From Labedaea rhizosphaerae (GTDB lineage: Bacteria; Actinomycetota; Actinomycetes; Mycobacteriales; Pseudonocardiaceae), in the NCBI RefSeq assembly GCF_004362825.1, contig NZ_SNXZ01000003.1, positions 596,784-660,783 of the forward strand: 64,000 bases of DNA. The letters run 5' to 3'. A program made the translations under genes and the position numbers. How positions within the stretch are numbered: position 1 is the stretch's first letter; each line of letters opens with the position of its first letter. Positions 24,242 through 31,658 of this stretch are shown in pieces. Below the pieces are notes generated by a model. It was not told the DNA's origin. It saw only the letters and a list, made by a program, of their open reading frames with translations, and made no database searches.

Positions 24242-26130
24242 CAGGCGGCTTCTTTCTGCTTGCGCGGCAATGGCTTGGGGTCTTCTCCGCCGAGCAGCTC
24301 GGCGACGATGCGGGGGTCTTGGACGAGGTCGGAGAGCTGCTGCGCCTTGTCGCGCAAGGCGTCGCGCACGCGGGCGTCGACAGTGTCGGCGGCCACGATG
24401 TCGATGACCTCGATGGACTCGTGGATCTCGCTGCCGATGCGGTGGGCGCGGTCCTCGGCCTGCAGGGCGTCGACGATCGACCAGGGGCGCTGCAGGAACA
24501 CGACGGTGCGCGCCGCGGTCAGGGTGATGCCGACGCCGCCGGCCGAGGTGGTGACGCAGATTAGGTCCAGGTGGCCGGCCTGGAACGCCTCGACAGTCGC
24601 GGTGCGGTCCTTGGCGTTCTGCCCGCCGACGACGTACCCGACGCGATACCCGGCCTTCGTCGCGGCCGCGCCGGCGAGCTCGACGAGCTGCTTGCTCGGC
24701 GCGAACGCGATCACCGGGGCGGCGAGCTCGCGCGGACCTCCGCGCTCCTCGAGCACGGCCAGCAGCTCGTCGACCTTCCAGCTCGGGGCCTTGAGCTTCA
24801 CGTGGTAGTGCGGGCGCTCCTGGCCTTCCCACGGGCCGCGCTCGGCTACACGCCACTCGACCTCGACGTCCGCGGCCGCCGCGGCGAGCATGTTCAGGCA
24901 CGTGAGCTGCATCAGCACGCCCTGCGCGGGCAGCTCGTCACCGTCGGGCAGCTGCGCGAGCATGTCGCACTCCATCTGGTCGTACGCCTTGCGGTACGCG
25001 GCGGGCAGCTCGACCGTGCGCACCGAGTAGACCTTGGGCGGCAACTGGTCGAGCACGTCGGCCTTGGCCACGCGGCGGTGCTGGCCGAGGATGGCCAGCC
25101 GGAACTCGGCTTCGCGCTCCGGCAGCAGCCCCAGCACGTCCTCGTCGTAGTCGCCGGCCACCGTCAGGCAGTAGCGGCCCACCCACCGCTCGCGGGACGG
25201 CCACGCCGCATCGTCGAGCGCGTTCAGAGTCGGCCACAGGTCACTCGGGTTGTGCGTGATCGGCGTGCCGCTCAACGCCACGATCGGGCCGTTCACCTTG
25301 TGCACCGCGCGGGCGAGCCGCTGCACCGCCAGCGTGCGCTTCGCCGTCGGGCTCTTGATCATGTGGCACTCGTCGATCACGAGCGCCACGGGGCGCAGCT
25401 CGAGCAACGGCCGGTGCCCGGTGCTGCCCACCGGCGCGTCCCGCCGAGCCGTGTCGTAGCTCACCACGTAGACGTCCGCTGTGCCGATGAGGCGCCGCCG
25501 CTCGCCCTGGGTGCCGCGCCACGCCACCGTGCGCACCGTGGGTGCCCACGTCCGCCAGGCGCTCACCCACGAGTCCACGACGGACGCCGGGCACACCACC
25601 AACACCGGCACAACGGACCGTTCGCCATGCTGCGCGCCGTGCTCGGCGAGACCGAGGATCGTGGTGATCGTCTTCCCGGTGCCCGGCTCGTCCGTGATCA
25701 GCGCCGCGCCGGTCGCCGCGATCAGCCGCGCACCGTCCACCTGGTACGGCCGGGGCGTGAGCCCGTCGGGCGCGCGGTACGCCAGCGGCGTCTGCTCGCC
25801 GAGCTGGTGCTCGACAGCGGTCCGCCGCCCGGCCTCGGCAGTGATCCACTGCGCCAGCCGAGGTTGCGGCCGCCACGCCGAACCGAACGTGGCGGCCAGC
25901 TGCACCACGGCCGGCCAGGACACCGGCACCGTCATCCCGCCGGCAGGCAGGCCGATCTCGCCCGTCGGCTTGCACAGCGGGGTGACGGTGCCGAGCAGCC
26001 GGGCCGCGTATGCGACCGCGGCCGGCGCCCCGACGCCGAGCAGCACCACGCGGGTGCCGTCGGCGGTCAGGTCGGCGTACACCGCGTACGGCGGCACGGC
26101 GACCTGGGACACGGACAGGGCGGTGGTCAT
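24241..26130 (-). CDS. SNF2-family DNA helicase/translocase
   Basis: 629 aa. Motif Q-like PRPYQVDGARLI, Walker A DEPGTGKT (GTGKT 150-154), Walker B DECH at 253-256, motif III VALSGTPITHNP, and helicase C-terminal motifs (VTTSAGGVGITLTAA, FLQRPWSIVDALQAEDRAHR). This is a complete two-domain SF2 helicase of the SNF2 group. In phages it probably serves replication or recombination; it follows the clamp-like gene with an ATGA overlap. Confidence 0.9.
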   Translation of the reverse strand: MTTALSVSQVAVPPYAVYADLTADGTRVVLLGVGAPAAVAYAARLLGTVTPLCKPTGEIGLPAGGMTVPVSWPAVVQLAATFGSAWRPQPRLAQWITAEAGRRTAVEHQLGEQTPLAYRAPDGLTPRPYQVDGARLIAATGAALITDEPGTGKTITTILGLAEHGAQHGERSVVPVLVVCPASVVDSWVSAWRTWAPTVRTVAWRGTQGERRRLIGTADVYVVSYDTARRDAPVGSTGHRPLLELRPVALVIDECHMIKSPTAKRTLAVQRLARAVHKVNGPIVALSGTPITHNPSDLWPTLNALDDAAWPSRERWVGRYCLTVAGDYDEDVLGLLPEREAEFRLAILGQHRRVAKADVLDQLPPKVYSVRTVELPAAYRKAYDQMECDMLAQLPDGDELPAQGVLMQLTCLNMLAAAAADVEVEWRVAERGPWEGQERPHYHVKLKAPSWKVDELLAVLEERGGPRELAAPVIAFAPSKQLVELAGAAATKAGYRVGYVVGGQNAKDRTATVEAFQAGHLDLICVTTSAGGVGITLTAARTVVFLQRPWSIVDALQAEDRAHRIGSEIHESIEVIDIVAADTVDARVRDALRDKAQQLSDLVQDPRIVAELLGGEDPKPLPRKQKEAA

Positions 26131-26843
26131 GCGGCTTGTCCGCCTGGCAGTTCGGTGTCGAAGCTCGCGGGCAGCCAGTCCAGTTCAAGCGCGCTGTCGA
26201 CCGCGGCCGCGCGCACCGGCATCACCCATGCTCGGTAGTTGTCGCCGATGCGGACGTGGGTCGGCCTGTTCTGGGTTTCGCCGGGTACGAGGGTCACGTA
26301 CTCGGTCGCGCCCCGCCGCTTCGCGATGCTCGCGAACAGCGCGAGGCACTTCGGCTGGTACAGGTGCGCACCACTGGTCTTCGGCAGCTCGTCGGTGAAC
26401 ACGCTCTGGTAGCTGCGGGTGCCCGACGTGTCGACGTTGACCTCGCAGTGCAGGGAGGTGCCGTCGACATCGATGTGCACGCACCGGCCGCCCCACTGCG
26501 ACTTCGCGCAGCCCGTCACGGTGGTCAGCTGGACCTTGCGAGCTTTGCGGCCGATCTTCACGAGCTGGTCGAGCGCCTCGCGGAACAACCACACTGGTTC
26601 GGGCAGGGCACCGCGCACCTCAACGCGGGCGTGCGCGCCGATGTAGCGGTCGGTGGTCCAGCCGTGCAGCCACCCGTCGGTGGTGTGCAGCCGGACGCAG
26701 GTGAGGATCGGCAGTACAGGGTCGGTGCCGGCCGACTTGAGCAGGTCGGCGAGCATGCCGACGAAGTCGCCGGCCGCGATCGGCTCGACGGTGCCGAGTG
26801 GCGCGTCGTTGACGGTCTCGGGCTTGGTTTCGGTGGTGGTCAT
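26127..26843 (-). CDS. Sliding clamp (beta-clamp)-like protein
   Basis: 238 aa. FVGMLADLLKSAGTDPVLPI, then HTTDGWLHGWTTDRYIGAHA, resembles the LPVL - DGxL - TDxR pattern in DNA polymerase III beta subunits. The C-terminal half ends with NYRAWVMPVRA, like the (I/L)MPxR end of clamps. It is shorter than the bacterial clamp of about 370 aa, so it may form a different ring or keep only two domains. Next to the helicase and upstream of a polymerase fusion, a processivity role is plausible. A start-associated motif precedes the gene. Confidence 0.65.
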   Translation of the reverse strand: MTTTETKPETVNDAPLGTVEPIAAGDFVGMLADLLKSAGTDPVLPILTCVRLHTTDGWLHGWTTDRYIGAHARVEVRGALPEPVWLFREALDQLVKIGRKARKVQLTTVTGCAKSQWGGRCVHIDVDGTSLHCEVNVDTSGTRSYQSVFTDELPKTSGAHLYQPKCLALFASIAKRRGATEYVTLVPGETQNRPTHVRIGDNYRAWVMPVRAAAVDSALELDWLPASFDTELPGGQAA

Positions 26844-26852
26844 GTGGTGCGT

Positions 26853-26869
26853 GCTCCCATGTGGACAGT
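26853..26869 (-). promoter_or_regulatory. Start-associated motif before the clamp-like gene
   Basis: On the minus strand ACTGTCCACATGGGAGC ends in the ribosome binding site GGAG, 10 nt before the ATG at 26843. Near-identical sequences precede the starts at 27761 and 30242. The conserved part reaches well beyond a Shine-Dalgarno sequence, as in the start-associated sequences described for some mycobacteriophages. Confidence 0.5.
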
Positions 26870-26888
26870 TGGTGTGGGCGTGGTGGGT

Positions 26889-26938
26889 GACCGGGGCCGT
26901 GCTCGCGAACCGCTTCTGCGTGGAGCACGGCCCCGGTC
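26889..26938 (-). terminator. Strong hairpin between the ssDNA-binding candidate and the clamp-like gene
   Basis: A perfect 16-bp inverted repeat, GACCGGGGCCGTGCTC at 26889-26904 and its complement at 26923-26938, with an 18-nt loop. It lies in the only sizeable gap of the early operon. No U-run follows, so it may attenuate, stabilise or be processed rather than terminate fully. Confidence 0.45.
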
Positions 26939-26942
26939 GGGT

Positions 26943-27761
26943 TCAGGCCGCGGGCGGGGCGGCCTGGCCGGTCATCTGCGCGAGCAGCGCGGCTTGTGCC
27001 GGGTCCAGCCCGGGCGGGGCCGGGAGTGGCTGTGCGGCCACCGGTGCGGCCACCGGTGCGGCCGGCGTGACCGGCGGTGCGGGCGGCGTGACCGGCGGTG
27101 CGGGCGGCGTGACCGGCTGCGGGGTCTGCTGCTGCTCGGCAACCGGGGCCGGAACGGCTGTCGCGCCCTGGGGGCGCTGGTACCGGACCTGCTTGACCTT
27201 GCTGGGGTTCATCCCGGGTCCGTTGGCCTTGTCCGACACGTAGGTGATCTGGATGACGGCGCCGGCCTCGGGCGGGCCCGCCGGTGCGCCGGCCTCGGCC
27301 ATGGCCCGGTTCAGTTCGTCGCGGTCGGCGCCCTTCACGTACCAGGTGCCGAGGCCATCGGGCCGGTCCTGAGTCGGCTGCATCTGCAGTGGCACCTTCA
27401 TGACGAACTTCGGCGAGCCGTCGCGGAACACCAGCGGTCGGTTGTTGGTGTCGGTCTGCTGCGCCACGTCCGCCGCGGTGAGCGGGCGCGTCACGATGCC
27501 CACGTACGACCGGCCGATCACGTCGAAGGCCAGCGACTTGCCGCCGCCCGTCGATGGCTGGTTGTAGAACGCGTCCAAGCTGCCCTGCGCGAGCGGCTGC
27601 TGCACCGGCGGCGCCGGGTACGGCTGCCCGTAGCCCTGCGGTGGGTACGACATCGGCTGCTGCGGGTACGGGGCTGGCGCCGGGGGCTGCGGCATCTGCG
27701 GGGCCATCGGCATACCCACCATGGGCTGACCGGTGGCCGGGTCGATCATCGGGTACGTCAC
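26943..27761 (-). CDS. Putative ssDNA-binding/OB-fold phage protein, Pro-rich
   Basis: 272 aa from GTG 27761 (VTYPMIDPATGQPMVG), chosen for the AGGAGAG 8 nt before it; a longer frame upstream lacks support. A Pro/Gln/Met-rich N-terminus is followed by a core GSLDAFYNQPS, SYVGIVTRPL, FVMKVPLQMQ and TWYVKGADRDELNRAMAEAG, then ITYVSDKANGPGMNPSKVKQ. This order is familiar from phage proteins thought to bind ssDNA. The C-terminus is a VTPPAPP repeat and an Ala/Pro tail. Placed among helicase, nuclease and clamp genes, this role fits, but it is inferred. Confidence 0.6.
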   Translation of the reverse strand: MTYPMIDPATGQPMVGMPMAPQMPQPPAPAPYPQQPMSYPPQGYGQPYPAPPVQQPLAQGSLDAFYNQPSTGGGKSLAFDVIGRSYVGIVTRPLTAADVAQQTDTNNRPLVFRDGSPKFVMKVPLQMQPTQDRPDGLGTWYVKGADRDELNRAMAEAGAPAGPPEAGAVIQITYVSDKANGPGMNPSKVKQVRYQRPQGATAVPAPVAEQQQTPQPVTPPAPPVTPPAPPVTPAAPVAAPVAAQPLPAPPGLDPAQAALLAQMTGQAAPPAA

Positions 27762-27768
27762 TTGTGAC

Positions 27769-27785
27769 TCTCCTATGTAGACAGT
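27769..27785 (-). promoter_or_regulatory. Start-associated motif before the ssDNA-binding candidate
   Basis: Minus strand ACTGTCTACATAGGAGA; its GGAG lies 8 nt from the GTG at 27761. It matches the motif before the clamp-like gene at 14 of 17 positions. Confidence 0.5.
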
Positions 27786-27793
27786 GCTGTGAG

Positions 27794-28609
27794 CTACTGC
27801 GGATTTACTGATCCCGGGCAGCCGGTCACGCTGGACTCCCGGGACGATTCGGGTCGGTAGAACGGGCAGAAGAAGCACTCATCCGACGTGGGGGTGGCGG
27901 GGATGTCCCGCAGCTGGATGTGCCCGGCGTGCAACGCCTTCGCTTGCTCCTGTCGCCGGGCGGTGTCGGTCCAGACCTCGGCGAGCAGCTCGACCAGCTC
28001 ACCGTCGAACAGGCGCTCCCAGACGTAGAGCTGGTCGAGCGACGACTTGGTGCGCGGCCACGCGATCAGCACGATCCGCTTGACCGGCAGGCCGAGGCGC
28101 AAGTAGCCGAGCCCGTACAGGCCGAGCTGCGCGACGTACTTGCGCGGCGGTCCCTCAGCGCTGCGGACCTTCTGCATCGACGTCTCGCCGAGCACCTTGT
28201 GGTCGTCGACGGACTGCTCGACCGCGTCGTACAGGTCAGCCGTGCCCGGGTGGTTCGGGTGCGGCGTGACGCGCACCTCGGCGAGCCACCGCGCCATGCC
28301 CTTGCGCACGTTGTCCGCGGTGAACGCCTCGGCCAGCCAGGCGTGCACCGCAGTGCCCACGATGGACGGCCACGGGTCGCTCACGTGGTTGGTCACCGGC
28401 AGGCCGGCCATCTTCCCGGCCACCTGCCGGTCGCACGGGCTGCCCAGCTCGGACGGGCCGAGGTGCAGCTGCAGCGACCGGGGCGCGCGGGCCGCGTGCT
28501 CGGTGGCGACCCGGCGCAGCTCGGCCGCGTACCGCGCCGCCCACGGTGTGTTGCCGCCGAGCGGCGCGGGCGCGGCGGCCATGAAGTCGGCTGGGCTGAT
28601 GGTGGTCAT
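27794..28609 (-). CDS. Cas4/RecB-like Fe-S exonuclease
   Basis: 271 aa. PD-(D/E)XK motifs: His89 in GTAVHAWLAEAF, Asp124 in PGTADLYD, and DDHK (135-138), followed by YVAQLGLYGLGYL, the QhxxY motif. One Cys near the N-terminus (Cys59, SPCDR) and three near the end (ECFFCPFY, TGCPG) are placed as the four Fe-S ligands of Cas4/AddB-type nucleases. It probably trims DNA ends in phage recombination or replication. No cas genes are nearby, so a CRISPR adaptation role is not supported. Confidence 0.82.
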   Translation of the reverse strand: MTTISPADFMAAAPAPLGGNTPWAARYAAELRRVATEHAARAPRSLQLHLGPSELGSPCDRQVAGKMAGLPVTNHVSDPWPSIVGTAVHAWLAEAFTADNVRKGMARWLAEVRVTPHPNHPGTADLYDAVEQSVDDHKVLGETSMQKVRSAEGPPRKYVAQLGLYGLGYLRLGLPVKRIVLIAWPRTKSSLDQLYVWERLFDGELVELLAEVWTDTARRQEQAKALHAGHIQLRDIPATPTSDECFFCPFYRPESSRESSVTGCPGSVNPQ

Positions 28610-29412
28610 GCCGCACGCCCCCCGGCGGAACTGGCCAGCTCGATGATCTGGGCCATCGAGAGGTCCACGCGAAAGCGGTGCCCGATCTCGGACTCCAGCG
28701 CCGCGTACTCAGCGGCCAGCTCTGGGCGCAGCTGCGCACCGCGCACCACGTCCGCGCGAGACGCCAACACACACAGGGAACACGAGAGCCGCGTCATGCC
28801 CTGGTCGTAAGCCGGGTGGTACCGCACACCAGACGCCTTGATCCGCGCCCAGACCTGTGCTTCGGTCCACGCGTGAATCGGCAGCCAGGTGGTGACCTCG
28901 CGGCGGCCGCTGCTTGCGGCGTCATCGCGCTGCAGCTCTGCCCTGTGCAGCCGGGCCGTCGACTCTTCCGCGCGCAGGCCCATGCAGTTGAGCACCTTGG
29001 CCTGGCGGCTCAGCGCTAGCTCGCCGACCAGCTGAGTGATCAGCTTTCGCGCGGGCGCCCGCTTTTGATCACTGGTGCAGTAGCGCGCCGCAGCGCTCGG
29101 CCACTTGCCACGATGCCTCACCTGGTCGAGCAAGTCGCCTTGTTCGCGGCGGCGGACCTCAAACCGAATGCCGTAGTGATCGGCCTGCTCACGCGCCAGC
29201 TCAGCGGTGCCCGGCCATTCCACCCGGCCGAGGTCGCAATGCAGCACGGTCACGTGATCGAGCACGTCCTGCTCGCGCGCAAGCTGGGCTACCAGATCGA
29301 GCATGGCCTGGCTGTCCTTGCCCGCCGAGCTATTGACCAGGATCACGTCGTACTCGGTGAGGTCCAACGCGGCTCGCAACCGCGCATCGGCCGTCCCTCG
29401 CGGTGCGCTCAT
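28606..29412 (-). CDS. PAPS reductase/adenine nucleotide alpha-hydrolase family protein
   Basis: 268 aa. The PP-loop motif NSSAGKDSQA (28-34 as SSAGKDS) binds the ATP pyrophosphate. It is followed by YCTSDQKRAPARKLI, GLRAEESTARL, and a C-terminal pair in RLSCSLC. This is the phage branch of the PAPS-reductase superfamily, related to DndC-type and other sulfur-transfer enzymes. Sulfate assimilation is unlikely in this setting; nucleic acid or nucleotide modification is the better guess. Partner genes such as a DndA-type desulfurase are absent from the window. Confidence 0.78.
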   Translation of the reverse strand: MSAPRGTADARLRAALDLTEYDVILVNSSAGKDSQAMLDLVAQLAREQDVLDHVTVLHCDLGRVEWPGTAELAREQADHYGIRFEVRRREQGDLLDQVRHRGKWPSAAARYCTSDQKRAPARKLITQLVGELALSRQAKVLNCMGLRAEESTARLHRAELQRDDAASSGRREVTTWLPIHAWTEAQVWARIKASGVRYHPAYDQGMTRLSCSLCVLASRADVVRGAQLRPELAAEYAALESEIGHRFRVDLSMAQIIELASSAGGRAA

Positions 29413-29642
29413 ACCGCCACCGACATCCCGGCGAGGGGCACCTTGCTGCTGGCCATCGAGTAGTGCAGGCGCACCTCGACGGTCGTGAAACCCTTGCGCC
29501 GCATGTCGTGCGCGACCTGGTGCGCGGTCTCGACCCCCGCCGGGCCGACCACCACGGCGGTGCCGTCCGGGTCGGTGCCGGCCACGGAGAAGCGCGCCGT
29601 GTGGCCGAGTGCGCTGTCGCCGAGTCCCTTGCGCTCAGGCAT
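29409..29642 (-). CDS. Small early phage protein
   Basis: 77 aa. It reads as a compact alpha/beta domain (GPAGVETAHQVAHDMRRKGF, then TVEVRLHYSM). It overlaps the PAPS-reductase-family start by ATGA and the upstream gene by 8 nt. No known family was recognised. Confidence 0.6.
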   Translation of the reverse strand: MPERKGLGDSALGHTARFSVAGTDPDGTAVVVGPAGVETAHQVAHDMRRKGFTTVEVRLHYSMASSKVPLAGMSVAV

Positions 29643-29886
29643 CGGGGCTCACCGCCTCGACCTCGACCGGCGCCTGCTCGGTCAGCTCGGCCGGCACGGT
29701 GACGATCGCCTCGGGCTCGAACGGCTTCCAAGCGGCTCGCGGGATGCTCAGCTTGATCTTGACGAGGATGCAGCCCGGTTCCAGCACGGCCGGGCGCTTC
29801 TGCGTGCTCCGGACCACCTTGAGCTCGCCGCCGTACATGTGGTGTTCGGCCACCTGCAGGTAGACCTCACCGACGCGGTCGCTCAT
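29635..29886 (-). CDS. Small early phage protein with a beta-rich core
   Basis: 83 aa from ATG 29886, which forms ATGA with the upstream stop. The core (VGEVYLQVAEHHMYGGELKV, then VLEPGCILVKIKLSIPRAAW) is probably beta-structured, with an acidic C-terminus. The role is unknown. Confidence 0.62.
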   Translation of the reverse strand: MSDRVGEVYLQVAEHHMYGGELKVVRSTQKRPAVLEPGCILVKIKLSIPRAAWKPFEPEAIVTVPAELTEQAPVEVEAVSPDA

Positions 29887-30242
29887 CGCTGCACCGCCTT
29901 GACGGTCCAGCTCGGCGTCTCTTCCTGGTAGGCCTGGTAGACCGCGAATACGTCCGGGCGCTCGGCAGCCATCTTCTTGGTGTTGCAGCGCTTGCGGGGG
30001 CTGTAGAAGACGCGCAGCGGCTCGGCGAGATCCGGACTGTCGACCACAACCGCGCGGGCGCCGGGTGCCGCCGCGGTGGCTTCGGCCTTGATCGCCGCCT
30101 TGCAGGCCTCGAACATGTTCTCGGCGTGCTTGGCGGCGGCCTTGAGCTGGTCGTGCAGCGCGAGCAGCTGGCCCAGCTTGGTGTTCGGTTCCGGCCTGAC
30201 GGTCGGCTCTGGCGGGGTTGCGTTGTCCGGCAGCACGGTCAC
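29883..30242 (-). CDS. Small early phage protein, helical
   Basis: 119 aa from GTG 30242, overlapping the upstream stop by GTGA and preceded by the start-associated motif. A long helix (LGQLLALHDQLKAAAKHAEN) is followed by VVVDSPDLAEPLRVFYSPRK and MAAERPDVFAVYQAY. The arrangement resembles small phage proteins of unknown role. No enzyme motif was seen. Confidence 0.62.
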   Translation of the reverse strand: MTVLPDNATPPEPTVRPEPNTKLGQLLALHDQLKAAAKHAENMFEACKAAIKAEATAAAPGARAVVVDSPDLAEPLRVFYSPRKRCNTKKMAAERPDVFAVYQAYQEETPSWTVKAVQR

Positions 30243-30580
30243 GCTGCACGCTCCTTTGTGGACTGTTCTTGCTGGGTTTCACGTCGACGCCGGTCCCGCA
30301 CGACGACCTGCACGAGGGCGTCGCGGGTCATGCCGAGTTGCTCGGCGGCTTGGCGGTAGGTGATGCCGGGGGTGCGGATGCGCAGCACGGCGAGGTCGTC
30401 GAGCACTTCGTCGGCCGGCCGGTAAGTGCGCTCGTAGTCGAGCAACGTCCCGGCGCGCCGGGCGGCGCTGTAGCACGGGCCGCACAGACCACGTCCCTTG
30501 TGGCGCTCACCTGCCCGCGCCGACAGGTCGTTGGTCGCGGCCATCGCCTTCGCGCACCTGAGGCACACCCCCGGCGTCAT
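30239..30580 (-). CDS. Zinc-finger plus helix-turn-helix early regulator candidate
   Basis: 113 aa. ATG 30580 is chosen because it forms TGATG with the stop of the small upstream gene. The N-terminus has VCLRC and GLCGPCYSAARRAGTL, giving two CxxC pairs. The C-terminal half, DDLAVLRIRTPGITYRQAAE followed by LGMTRDALVQVV, is a helix-turn-helix. It could control early genes. Confidence 0.65.
   Translation of the reverse strand: MTPGVCLRCAKAMAATNDLSARAGERHKGRGLCGPCYSAARRAGTLLDYERTYRPADEVLDDLAVLRIRTPGITYRQAAEQLGMTRDALVQVVVRDRRRRETQQEQSTKERAA
30250..30266 (-). promoter_or_regulatory. Start-associated motif before the gene at 29883-30242
   Basis: Minus strand ACAGTCCACAAAGGAGC; GGAG ends 8 nt before the GTG at 30242. 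The third member of the motif set; here it overlaps the 3' end of the zinc-finger gene. Confidence 0.45.
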
Positions 30581-30729
30581 CAGTGCCACCACCAGGGCCA
30601 CGGCTCCTCGCTGCTGGGCTCGACGCGCGCGGTCTCCTCGTGCTGCCGCTCTTCCCGCGTCTCGGCCAGCAGCTCGTCAAGAGCGCCGTCGTCGTCCCAG
30701 CCGGGCCGATCAGTCAACGGGTCGGTCAT
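30580..30729 (-). CDS. Small acidic protein (49 aa) with a Trp-rich end
   Basis: ATG 30729 overlaps the upstream stop (ATGA at 30726-30729), and its own TGA overlaps the next ATG (TGATG). It reads MTDPLTDRPGWDDDGALDEL, continues as a charged helix (LLAETREERQHEETAR) and ends EEPWPWWWH. The double overlap is the main support. Function is unknown. Confidence 0.55.
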   Translation of the reverse strand: MTDPLTDRPGWDDDGALDELLAETREERQHEETARVEPSSEEPWPWWWH

Positions 30730-31016
30730 GTGCGCCTCCCCCGCGGCCGGCGGTTGCGAACAAGCAGCGGGTGGCGATTGGCGATCGCGCGGCAGATGCG
30801 GATGTCACCGATGTGGTCGGACTCGCCGAGCCGTCCCTGGCGAGCGAGACCGTTCTGCATCTCGCGCAGTACGTCGTCCATCTCGGCCTCGGCCTTGCGG
30901 GCTGCGCGACGCTGCACCGCGGGCGCGACCACCCATGCGACGAAGCAGAGCACGATGCCCGCGATGCCGACGCCCGCGGCGATCACGAAGAGCTTGAGCA
31001 ACAAGGGAATCGTCAT
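30726..31016 (-). CDS. Small membrane protein (96 aa)
   Basis: One N-terminal membrane stretch (LLLKLFVIAAGVGIAGIVLC) is followed by a charged helix (AARKAEAEMDDVLREMQ) and a basic tail. It is part of a run of tiny overlapping early genes. It could alter the lysogen's envelope, for example as a superinfection-exclusion protein, but nothing in the sequence proves this. Confidence 0.6.
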   Translation of the reverse strand: MTIPLLLKLFVIAAGVGIAGIVLCFVAWVVAPAVQRRAARKAEAEMDDVLREMQNGLARQGRLGESDHIGDIRICRAIANRHPLLVRNRRPRGRRT

Positions 31017-31138
31017 CGTGTGATCACCTGCACGAAAGCAATGACCACCACGACAACGGCACCCACCGACAGGGTGATGATCTCGACGCGCGGCATCAGC
31101 TCGGAGAGCGTGTGCCGAGGTTCCCTGCGGCGCGCCAT
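31013..31138 (-). CDS. Tiny membrane protein (41 aa)
   Basis: ATG 31138 overlaps the upstream stop (TGATG), and the stop overlaps the next start. A basic N-terminus (MARRREPRHTLSELMPR) is followed by one hydrophobic helix (TLSVGAVVVVVIAFVQVI). It is probably an inner-membrane peptide of the early region. Confidence 0.55.
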   Translation of the reverse strand: MARRREPRHTLSELMPRVEIITLSVGAVVVVVIAFVQVITR

Positions 31139-31404
31139 CACGGCCGCCTCTCGGCGTGCTCGGCCCAGCGTGCGGCCTGACCGTCCCAACGCGCCCACGC
31201 AGCCGTGCACATGCGGCGCAGGACGGGCGTACCGCCGAGGACGCCGCCCATCAGGTCGGCGACAATGGCCAACTCGCGGAAGACCTCAGCTCGTGCCCAC
31301 CGCGCGCCGTCCTGATCGAGCTTCGGCAGCTCGTCGTAGGCCTTCTGCGCTGCCTCGAATCGTGCGACCAGCTCGTCCGGGATTTCGACGGTGATCTTGG
31401 CCAT
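31138..31404 (-). CDS. Small soluble early protein (88-89 aa)
   Basis: It begins MAKITVEIPDELVARFEAAQ; a GTG three bases upstream at 31407 is an equal alternative. The short beta strand plus helix start resembles ribbon-helix-helix proteins, but the rest (RWARAEVFRELAIVADLMGG) is a plain helix bundle. Possibly a DNA-binding or toxin-antitoxin-like protein; not certain. Confidence 0.58.
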   Translation of the reverse strand: MAKITVEIPDELVARFEAAQKAYDELPKLDQDGARWARAEVFRELAIVADLMGGVLGGTPVLRRMCTAAWARWDGQAARWAEHAERRP

Positions 31405-31658
31405 CACGCACCGCCTTCGGTGCAGGGCCGCAGCTTGTCGGCGCGCTTGGATACCTCGGGACCGAACGGCTTTCCGCCGCGCAGCGCGCGGGTGTAGATC
31501 AGATCGAAGTCGCGGGGCTTGATGCCGCGACCAGCCTCGAATCGAGCCATCGCCGTGTCGAACTGCCCAGGCGGGGTGGCCGGGCTGATGCCGGTGACGA
31601 CACGGGCGGCACTTCCCTTGAGGGTGCGGACGACGTCGCCGATCTTGAACGTGGCCAT
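31404..31658 (-). CDS. Small phage protein with SH3-like start
   Basis: 84 aa from ATG 31658, overlapping the upstream stop (TGATG). MATFKIGDVVRTLKGSAARV reads like the first strands of an SH3/KOW-type barrel, followed by a helical basic segment (VSKRADKLRPCTEG). No function is assigned. Confidence 0.58.
   Translation of the reverse strand: MATFKIGDVVRTLKGSAARVVTGISPATPPGQFDTAMARFEAGRGIKPRDFDLIYTRALRGGKPFGPEVSKRADKLRPCTEGGA

Noticed and set aside
23600-24901. A 433-aa protein reading through the start of the 213-aa gene
   Set aside because: The upstream half lies opposite in frame to the SNF2 helicase gene and is Arg-rich noise; the ATG at 24241 with stop overlap is the real start.
27794-28609. 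Cas4 as part of a CRISPR adaptation system
   Set aside because: The nuclease motifs fit, but no array and no other cas gene is in the window; phage replication context explains it better.
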